A stretch of 5,268 nucleotides of DNA from Bacteroidota bacterium (GTDB lineage: Bacteria > Bacteroidota > Ignavibacteria > UBA10030): assembly GCA_003453835.1 (NCBI GenBank), contig DMMN01000010.1:1343-6610 (forward strand), in the 5' to 3' direction. This document shows, in pieces, positions 1-4,553 of this stretch; position 1 is the first letter of the stretch, and each line of letters opens with the position of its first letter. The notes beneath the pieces were generated by a model, which was not told the origin of the DNA, did not search any database, and was given only the letters and a program-made list of their open reading frames with translations. The position numbers and the translations under genes are program-made.

Positions 1-74
1 GTTAGAAATCCTTTGATTCTTTCTTTCGCTGAGCACTTACATTGGATCTTCTATTATTTGGAGACGTTTAAGAC
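1..74 (+). other. AT-rich leader upstream of the gene cluster
   Basis: This stretch has about 35% G+C (26 of 74 bases counted), clearly lower than the genes that follow, as is usual for a promoter or 5' leader. A GGAG at 60-63 lies 11 bases before the ATG at 75 and is a plausible ribosome binding site. I cannot support a specific promoter: TATTAT at 52-57 resembles a -10 box, but it would start transcription at the ribosome binding site itself. Frame 1 is open from the left edge to a TGA at 103-105 (34 codons), so the tail of an upstream gene cannot be fully excluded. Confidence 0.35.
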
Positions 75-323
75 ATGGTTGCGAGAAGAAGGAAAAGACA
101 CCTGACAGAGGAAGAGGAGGTCATTCAGTTCCTGAGGAAAGAAGGATTCAAAGAGATCACCAAAAAGGACAAGAAAGAGCTCTGGTATCAGGAGCACCTC
201 AGGCAGCTTGAGCGATGGCGAAAAGAGGAAGTTGGGAAACCGTTCTCCGTTCGCGAACGCAAGGCCCTTTACGGAAGCAAGCCTCCCGCCACATCCAAAG
301 CCAAGGCAAAGCACCACGCATGA
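75..323 (+). CDS. Small, highly charged protein of unknown function (82 aa)
   Basis: I do not recognise this protein. It is 82 residues, dominated by Lys, Arg and Glu, with an Arg/Lys cluster at residues 4-8, a run of four Glu at 12-15, a probable helix or coiled coil over about 11-55, and a Pro/Ala/Lys/His-rich tail from about 70. It has no cysteine, signal peptide or membrane segment, so it should be cytoplasmic. A GGAG at 60-63 supports the ATG at 75. Its TGA stop shares bases with the ATG of the following dehydrogenase (ATGA, 320-323), implying coupled translation. This overlap and the open frame are the main evidence that it is a real gene. The charge pattern would suit binding to nucleic acid, ribosome or partner protein, but that is a guess. 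A minus-strand frame over the same bases is probably a shadow. Confidence 0.65.
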   Translation: MVARRRKRHLTEEEEVIQFLRKEGFKEITKKDKKELWYQEHLRQLERWRKEEVGKPFSVRERKALYGSKPPATSKAKAKHHA

Positions 324-1180
324 TTAAGCACCTCGGCATCATCGGCGCGGGAACAATGGGCGCGGGAATCGCCCAAGCCGCCGCCCTCTCGAAGGTTGAA
401 GTCGTGCTGTACGATATCAACGACACGATTCTCCGGCAGGCATTGGAGCGCGTGAAAACCGATTTCAAGAAGGGGGTCGAAAAAGGAAAGCTCACATCGG
501 AGCAAACGACGGAAGCGTTCGGACGCATCCACCCCCGGACACGCTTGGCCGATCTCAGCCATTCGGACATCGTCATCGAAGCCGTCATCGAAGATCTTCG
601 AATCAAGAAAGACCTCTTCAAACATCTCGAAGCCGACACGCGACCGACCACGATCCTTGCTTCGAATACGTCTTCCCTCTCGATTACGGCAATTGCATCC
701 GCGGCGCGGTACCCTGAACGATTCGTCGGCATGCATTTCTTCAATCCCGTTCAGAGGATGAAGCTTGTCGAGATTGTGCTTGGCCAACGGACATCGCCGG
801 AGACGGCCCAGCGTGCGATCGATTGCGCGAGACAACTCGGTAAGACAACCGTTGTCGCGAAAGACACGCCGGGATTTATCGTCAATCGCGTGGCCCGGCC
901 ATTCTACGGAGAGGCACTTCGATTGCTTGACGAGAATGTCGCATCCGTCGAAGAGATCGACCGGATTGTACGAATCGAAGGAGGATTTGCGATGGGCCCG
1001 TTCGAGTTGATGGACCTGATCGGACTGGATGTCAACCTCGCCGTCACACAATCCATCCACGAGCAGTTCTTCGGAGAGCCGCGTTATCGCCCGCATTCGA
1101 TCCAGAAAAAGATGGTCGAGTCAGGAATGCTGGGAAGAAAGGCCGGCCAGGGTTTCTACAAGTACGAGAAGAAGGGCTGA
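320..1180 (+). CDS. 3-hydroxyacyl-CoA dehydrogenase (3-hydroxybutyryl-CoA dehydrogenase type)
   Basis: This cytosolic enzyme oxidises L-3-hydroxyacyl-CoA to 3-oxoacyl-CoA with NAD(P)+, or runs in reverse. The 286 residues match the usual single-function family length (about 280-290). The N-terminal Rossmann domain (about 1-185) has the dinucleotide loop G9-x-G11-x-x-G14 and Asp32 at the end of strand 2 for the cofactor ribose. Aligned to human HADH, the active-site residues are Ser118 (in SNTSSL), His139 (in GMHFFNP), Glu151 and Asn189 (in GFIVNR), with the same spacing as Ser137/His158/Glu170/Asn208. The C-terminal dimerisation and substrate domain (about 187-286) ends in a GxGFYKY motif. 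An upstream in-frame ATG at 215 would add 35 residues the family lacks. The ATG at 320 places the protein just before the Rossmann strand and overlaps the previous stop, so I chose it. Given the PcaF/PaaJ-like thiolase downstream, the substrate might be 3-hydroxyadipyl-CoA (PaaH role), but the sequence does not settle this. Confidence 0.95.
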   Translation: MIKHLGIIGAGTMGAGIAQAAALSKVEVVLYDINDTILRQALERVKTDFKKGVEKGKLTSEQTTEAFGRIHPRTRLADLSHSDIVIEAVIEDLRIKKDLFKHLEADTRPTTILASNTSSLSITAIASAARYPERFVGMHFFNPVQRMKLVEIVLGQRTSPETAQRAIDCARQLGKTTVVAKDTPGFIVNRVARPFYGEALRLLDENVASVEEIDRIVRIEGGFAMGPFELMDLIGLDVNLAVTQSIHEQFFGEPRYRPHSIQKKMVESGMLGRKAGQGFYKYEKKG

Positions 1181-1267
1181 GAGATCAGAAGACCCAAGAT
1201 CAACTTGAGGGGAACCGTGGATGACAATCCTTGTCGTGCACCAATCTGAATAAAGCTGTTTTCCACT
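1181..1267 (+). other. Intergenic spacer with a small hairpin and a 10-codon mini-ORF
   Basis: This 87-base gap separates the two dehydrogenase-family genes. It contains GAGGGG (1207-1212), a good ribosome-binding sequence 8 bases before an ATG at 1221. That ATG opens a mini-ORF of ten codons (MTILVVHQSE) stopping with TAA at 1251-1253. The same ATG starts an imperfect inverted repeat, ATGACAATCCTTGTCGT (1221-1237), with a stem of about 7 pairs including one G-U and a 3-base loop. No T-run follows, so it is not a classical terminator. The next gene's ATG at 1268 has no recognisable ribosome binding site of its own. Whether the mini-ORF is translated is unknown. Confidence 0.3.
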
Positions 1268-2095
1268 ATGAAGAAGACCAAGCCGCCCAGACAAAAAAGC
1301 AAGCGCACGAAGTCGGAAGGCGGAGCAGGAGCAAAAGTCTACATTGTGGGCGAGTCGCCGATGGTTGAAGAGTATGCTGAACTCTGTGCCACAAAGGGCT
1401 ACAGCGTGCAGGTTCAGTGGAATCAAGAACCTACACGAAAGCCGGTCTTTCAGTCAAGTCATATCACTTGTTCGAGCGCCATCCCAACGACATCGGCGCT
1501 GGCGCTTGAGCTGACGAACACCGATCTGGTGCGAAAGCGGCAGAACCTGGATAGGCTGGACCGGGCTCTCCCGTCGACCGCCGCCATCTTGAGCTCCTCC
1601 GTCACTGTCACGGCAACGGAACAGTCGGGCTGGATCAAACAGAAGCATCGACTGGTCGGATTTGGAGTTCTGCCTACTCTGGTGTTGAAACCACTCGTCG
1701 AAGTCGCACCAACGGTCTTTTCGCCGGCGGAGACTCTCAACGTCGTCCAACGTTTCTTTCATTCGGTGGGAAAAGAAATGGCCCTTGTGCAGGATCGTGT
1801 CGGGATGGTCTTGCCGCGCATTCTCTGTCAGATCATCAACGAGGCAGCATTCGCCTTGCAGGAGGAGGTCGCTTCCCCGCAGGACATTGACACGGCAATG
1901 AAACTCGGTACGAACCATCCCTTCGGGCCGATCGAGTGGGCAGATAGAATCGGCGTGGGCCAGGTGAATGCCGTTCTCACCGCCCTTCAAAACGACTTGC
2001 AGGAAGATCGTTATCGCATCTCTCCTCTCCTGAGACACATGGCGCAGACCGGTGAGTGGTGGAAACGAACAACGTATTTCATTCGAAAGGACTGA
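1268..2095 (+). CDS. Catalytically degenerate 3-hydroxyacyl-CoA dehydrogenase paralogue (probable pseudoenzyme)
   Basis: This 275-residue protein aligns with the preceding dehydrogenase over most of its length but lacks the catalytic apparatus. The Rossmann loop reads G28-E-S30-P-M-V33 instead of GxGxxG, and the ribose-binding Asp is replaced by Trp51. Roughly 20 residues of the helical region after strand 2 are missing. Position by position, catalytic Ser becomes Val112, His becomes Gly133 (GMHFFNP reads GFGVLPT) and Asn becomes Pro183; only the Glu survives (Glu145, in LVEV). The C-terminal domain (about 184-275) is better kept, with the HPFGPIEWADRIG stretch and the RYRISPLLRHM stretch matching the active enzyme, but the terminal GxGFY motif is gone. 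About 22 basic residues precede the first strand. The frame is intact, with no stop or frameshift, so this is not obviously a pseudogene. A structural or regulatory partner of the active enzyme, or an acyl-CoA-binding protein, is my inference. The start is the first ATG after an in-frame TGA (1247-1249), though it lacks a clear ribosome binding site. Confidence 0.85.
   Translation: MKKTKPPRQKSKRTKSEGGAGAKVYIVGESPMVEEYAELCATKGYSVQVQWNQEPTRKPVFQSSHITCSSAIPTTSALALELTNTDLVRKRQNLDRLDRALPSTAAILSSSVTVTATEQSGWIKQKHRLVGFGVLPTLVLKPLVEVAPTVFSPAETLNVVQRFFHSVGKEMALVQDRVGMVLPRILCQIINEAAFALQEEVASPQDIDTAMKLGTNHPFGPIEWADRIGVGQVNAVLTALQNDLQEDRYRISPLLRHMAQTGEWWKRTTYFIRKD
2086..2090 (+). promoter_or_regulatory. 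Ribosome binding site of the DUF4412 gene
   Basis: AAAGG lies 7 bases before the ATG at 2098, inside the last codons of the upstream gene. It favours 2098 over the in-frame ATG at 2056, which would put 14 extra residues before the signal peptide. Confidence 0.6.
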
Positions 2096-2097
2096 CC

Positions 2098-2775
2098 ATG
2101 AATCTTCCCTCGCAACGCGCCGGCACAGGCGTTCTTGCAGCATTGCTGATCCTGGCGCAATCGACCGAAGCTCAATCACCGGCCGAAGGTCGACGGTTCG
2201 AAGGCATCCTCGAATTCAAAGCGCAGAACCTGGAACGCTTGCAGTTCTACAATTGCTTTGTCAAGGGCTCGCGCATTCGTGTCCAACAAGCCGAGCAAGG
2301 CGAGACGACTCTCTACGAGATCCTTGATCTCGCCGACGGCAAGATCTATTCTGTTCTCGCCGGAAGAGAGCAGTACGTGGAGGCCCCGCTCGAAGTCAGT
2401 AAGCGCTCGGTTGAGGTACAACTGGACGACGAGATGGAGACGATTGCAGATTACCCATGTGACCATCTCCTCCTGAAGACTGAAAGCGAAGAAGTTGAAG
2501 TGTGGGCGAGCAAGGCCTTCGGCGGGATCGGCGGATTCCGAAGGGCGATAATCGAAGAACCGATGACGTGGGAACGCCAGCTCATGGCGCTTGGCTTCAC
2601 ACCACTGCGCTCAATTGTGAGAGACCTCGACGGTAACGAGAAGGCAAGGATCGAAGTCACCAAGGTTGTCCGGAAGTCGGTGAGCAATACCATCTTCCAC
2701 GTCCCGCGTGACTACGTCAAGGTCGCGGAACTTGATCTGTCCACACCGAAAGCAATTATCCGAAAGAAGAGATAG
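2098..2775 (+). CDS. Secreted DUF4412-family protein
   Basis: This 225-residue protein is predicted to be exported. Residues 1-25 form a signal peptide with a hydrophobic core at about 11-20 and likely cleavage after the TEA at 23-25. The mature part shows the DUF4412 layout: an FEGILEF opening strand (34-40), a segment around F54-R61 resembling the 'VKGDKVR' region, a D/G-K-IYSV strand (about 80-86), the ADYPCDH motif (117-123), VEVWAS (133-138), a Gly-rich FGGIGGF (141-147), and a closing FHVPRDY strand (200-206). The family is common in Bacteroidota-like bacteria and resembles lipoprotein-carrier folds, but its function is not established. The mature protein has exactly two cysteines (Cys53, Cys121), which could form a disulfide. 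The gene starts two bases after the stop of the degenerate dehydrogenase, so the two are probably cotranscribed and translationally linked. Confidence 0.8.
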   Translation: MNLPSQRAGTGVLAALLILAQSTEAQSPAEGRRFEGILEFKAQNLERLQFYNCFVKGSRIRVQQAEQGETTLYEILDLADGKIYSVLAGREQYVEAPLEVSKRSVEVQLDDEMETIADYPCDHLLLKTESEEVEVWASKAFGGIGGFRRAIIEEPMTWERQLMALGFTPLRSIVRDLDGNEKARIEVTKVVRKSVSNTIFHVPRDYVKVAELDLSTPKAIIRKKR

Positions 2776-2820
2776 CCGGGGGAGTCGGCGGGTCCAAATA
2801 TTCATTCACATCACACTGAG

Positions 2821-2826
2821 AAGGAG
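2821..2826 (+). promoter_or_regulatory. Ribosome binding site of the DUF1573 gene
   Basis: A perfect AAGGAG sits only 2 bases before the ATG at 2829, closer than the usual 5-9. No better start is in reach: the signal peptide fits from this ATG and no nearby in-frame ATG follows. The spacer 2776-2828 before it holds no convincing hairpin. Confidence 0.6.
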
Positions 2827-2828
2827 CT

Positions 2829-3533
2829 ATGATAAGAGTCTCATTCATATTTGCCCGAAATCTAGTGACCCTCTGTTTGGTTGCCGCAACTCTCGCACCT
2901 GCGCAACCGAAGCTGGCCGTCGACAAGATGAACATCGACCTCGGCGTAATCTACAATGGAGCGGTCAAGAAGGCACGCATTAGCGTACGCAACGCGGGAA
3001 CAGATACCCTGAGAATCCTCGGCGTTCAAACGTCGTGCGGATGCACCGCCGCCAAACAGCCGAAATCGGCGCTGAGGCCGGGCGAATCGGATGTGGTGGA
3101 GGTGGAGTTCAACTCGACGGGTTTCCGCGGGAAGATCCACAAGACTGTCACCATCCAAACGAATGATCCGAAAAGCCCTGCGGTAAACGTGGCAATCATT
3201 GGGGATGTTGTGGATGAGCTCGTTCCGCTCCAGGGGGCTTCCGCCGTTTGGCTGGGGAGTCTTCAAACCGGCAAAGAAGTGGAGCATCGAGTCGGCTTCA
3301 AAAACGTCTCCGGCAAAACGATCACGCTGAGAGGATTCAAGAGCACTTCTCCGACCATCACCGTGCAGATGGATCAGAAGACCGTCCAGCCCGCGGACTC
3401 GATCTTCGTTATCATCAAAATCACACCGCTGAAAACCGACTACACCAGCGAGCAGATTACGCTGGAGACGGACAGCAACAAGCAAACGCATGTGCCCATG
3501 CGGGTGACATTTACCGGGATCAAACCAAGTTGA
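2829..3533 (+). CDS. Exported two-domain DUF1573 protein
   Basis: The protein has 234 residues with a signal peptide (1-25, cleavage probably after the APA at 23-25). Residues about 29-125 form a DUF1573 / ASH-HYDIN-like immunoglobulin fold: a DLGVIYNG strand-turn (37-44), paired-strand F/V-N-x-G features, TSCGCT (68-73), RPGE (83-86) and the QTNDP closing strand (110-114). Residues about 130-230 look like a second, diverged repeat of the same fold, starting at the WLGSLQTGK stretch, without cysteine. In the mature protein the only cysteines are the conserved pair Cys70 and Cys72. The molecular role of DUF1573 is not established; it is usually secreted and thought to bind proteins or surfaces. 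The TGA stop overlaps the next ATG (TGATG, 3531-3535), coupling it to the rhodanese gene. Sharing transcription with rhodanese and MauE-like genes suggests the CGC pair is redox-active or a sulfur acceptor, which is inference. Confidence 0.88.
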   Translation: MIRVSFIFARNLVTLCLVAATLAPAQPKLAVDKMNIDLGVIYNGAVKKARISVRNAGTDTLRILGVQTSCGCTAAKQPKSALRPGESDVVEVEFNSTGFRGKIHKTVTIQTNDPKSPAVNVAIIGDVVDELVPLQGASAVWLGSLQTGKEVEHRVGFKNVSGKTITLRGFKSTSPTITVQMDQKTVQPADSIFVIIKITPLKTDYTSEQITLETDSNKQTHVPMRVTFTGIKPS

Positions 3534-4015
3534 TGAGATTTCAGCAAGCGCTGCGTGAGGCATTCTGGCTTGGGATTGCTGCGGTGTTCCTGGGCTTCGT
3601 GTACACGGCATCGACCGAAAAGGGGGTCTTCTCACGCTCTTTCACAGAACGGAAAAACGATGCTCCGGGTACGGTCAGCTCTCCGGCCATGGTTTCGCTC
3701 GACCAGGCAAAAACCCTCTTTGATGGGGGGGACGCGCTGTTCATCGACGCCCGACATGAGTTCGACTACAAATTGGGGCACATCCGCTCGGCAATCAATA
3801 TCCCCCTCAACTCGCTGGACACGCGACAGGATGTCCTTTCCACGATTTCAAAAGAAAGGCTCATTATCGTGTATTGCGATGGAGCCGAATGCAACTCGAG
3901 CATCGAGCTTTCAGCCAAACTCTCCGCCTTTGGATTCTCCAACGTAAAGATCTTCTTTGGCGGATGGAGGGAGTGGGAAGCCGCGAAATTCCCTTTGGAG
4001 CGGCAACCGCAATGA
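3533..4015 (+). CDS. Membrane-anchored rhodanese-like sulfurtransferase
   Basis: The protein has 160 residues. A single N-terminal hydrophobic segment (about 11-25) behind basic residues suggests N-in/C-out insertion, placing the domain outside the cytoplasm. The rhodanese domain spans about 53-155: FIDARHEFDY (70-79), GHIRSAINIPL (82-92), the active-site loop beginning at Cys115 after IIVY, and the FFGGWREW segment (141-148). Rhodaneses carry a persulfide on this cysteine and move sulfur to thiol acceptors. The loop is unusual: the position five after Cys115, usually Arg, is Cys120, and these are the only two cysteines in the protein. Many longer in-frame codons lie upstream (an ATG at 3248), but they overlap the whole DUF1573 gene; the ATG at 3533 overlaps its stop and yields a sensible membrane anchor. 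The gene contains a run of seven G (3725-3731). Its TGA overlaps the next ATG (4012-4015). Confidence 0.9.
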   Translation: MRFQQALREAFWLGIAAVFLGFVYTASTEKGVFSRSFTERKNDAPGTVSSPAMVSLDQAKTLFDGGDALFIDARHEFDYKLGHIRSAINIPLNSLDTRQDVLSTISKERLIIVYCDGAECNSSIELSAKLSAFGFSNVKIFFGGWREWEAAKFPLERQPQ

Positions 4016-4488
4016 AGCACCTTCTCTCGAATAACTATCTTTCTCTCCTCACACGGCTGTTTCTCGGAACGCTGTTCGTCATCAGCAGTATCGACAAGGT
4101 TGCCGACCCGGGCGCATTCGCGGACTCCATCAACAACTACAAGCTCTTCCCCCCCATTCTTACGACATCGCTCGCGACCGTGCTGGGCTGGCTTGAGTTG
4201 CTCTGCGGTGTCTCTCTCCTGTTCGGGATTCTGAGTCGAGGCAGTTCGTTCCTCGTCTCCCTGATGCTTGCCGTCTTCACGCTCGCCGTCTTCTCCGCAT
4301 TGGTTCGTGGTCTGGACATCTCCTGCGGTTGCTTTACCCAGGATCCCGCGGCAGACAAGATCGGTTGGACAAAGATCGTCCAAAACCTCAGCCTGCTTGG
4401 CCTGGGCTTGTTTCTTTTCTTCTCTGACACGAACAAGTTCACAGTCGAGGCATACTTTCGGAACAAGCAATTGGATGATGTTCGTTAA
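4012..4488 (+). CDS. MauE/DoxX-family redox-associated membrane protein
   Basis: The protein has 158 residues and four predicted membrane helices, at about 9-27, 50-74, 79-98 and 119-137. A DISCGCF motif (102-108) sits in the loop between helices 3 and 4. This is the pattern of MauE/DoxX-type proteins; MauE is required for maturation of methylamine dehydrogenase, probably through disulfide chemistry, while most homologues have no assigned role. With the N terminus inside, the CGC pair (Cys105, Cys107) faces the extracytoplasmic side, as do the cysteines of the two preceding gene products. Cys65 lies in helix 2. An ATG at 3874 would add 46 residues read from the rhodanese gene in another frame. 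The ATG at 4012 overlaps the rhodanese stop and has GGAG at 3997-4000, so I chose it. A quinone- or thioredoxin-like-protein-linked role in regenerating the cassette's thiols is inference. Confidence 0.87.
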   Translation: MKHLLSNNYLSLLTRLFLGTLFVISSIDKVADPGAFADSINNYKLFPPILTTSLATVLGWLELLCGVSLLFGILSRGSSFLVSLMLAVFTLAVFSALVRGLDISCGCFTQDPAADKIGWTKIVQNLSLLGLGLFLFFSDTNKFTVEAYFRNKQLDDVR

Positions 4489-4542
4489 ATCAGATCGCAT
4501 CGAAGACACTCTTCCCCTTTCATCGCCAGTGATCATCTCTTC

Positions 4543-4546
4543 GAGG
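4543..4546 (+). promoter_or_regulatory. Ribosome binding site of the thiolase gene
   Basis: GAGG lies 7 bases before the ATG at 4554. It fixes the thiolase start, which also matches the family N terminus (the VIVDAARTPIG strand begins at residue 10). The spacer 4489-4553 has a weak repeat, GAAGA-CAC-TCTTC (4502-4514), but no real terminator. Confidence 0.55.
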
Positions 4547-4553
4547 TTTCTGC

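Noticed and set aside
52..57. TATTAT as a -10 promoter box.
   Set aside because: Transcription would begin around 63-65, removing the only ribosome binding site of the gene at 75, and no -35 box lies at the right distance.
1..105. Open frame from the left edge (34 codons, stop TGA at 103-105) as the end of an upstream gene.
   Set aside because: The stretch is AT-rich, the tail would overlap the small charged gene by 31 bases, and the peptide shows no recognisable family feature.
269..1096. Long minus-strand open frame of 275 codons opposite the dehydrogenase.
   Set aside because: The plus strand encodes a textbook family member there. The antisense product has no recognisable motif and is rich in Arg, Asp and Cys, as expected of a shadow frame.
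1221..1237. Inverted repeat in the spacer as an intrinsic terminator.
   Set aside because: The stem is short and AT-rich with one G-U pair, and no T-run follows.
1268..2095. The second dehydrogenase copy as a simple pseudogene.
   Set aside because: There is no frameshift or stop over 275 codons, conserved C-terminal segments remain, and the following gene is tightly coupled to its end; a pseudoenzyme fits better.
4502..4514. GAAGA/TCTTC repeat after the MauE-like gene as a terminator.
   Set aside because: It has only five pairs with a 3-base loop, and the following CCCTTTC is not a proper T-tract.
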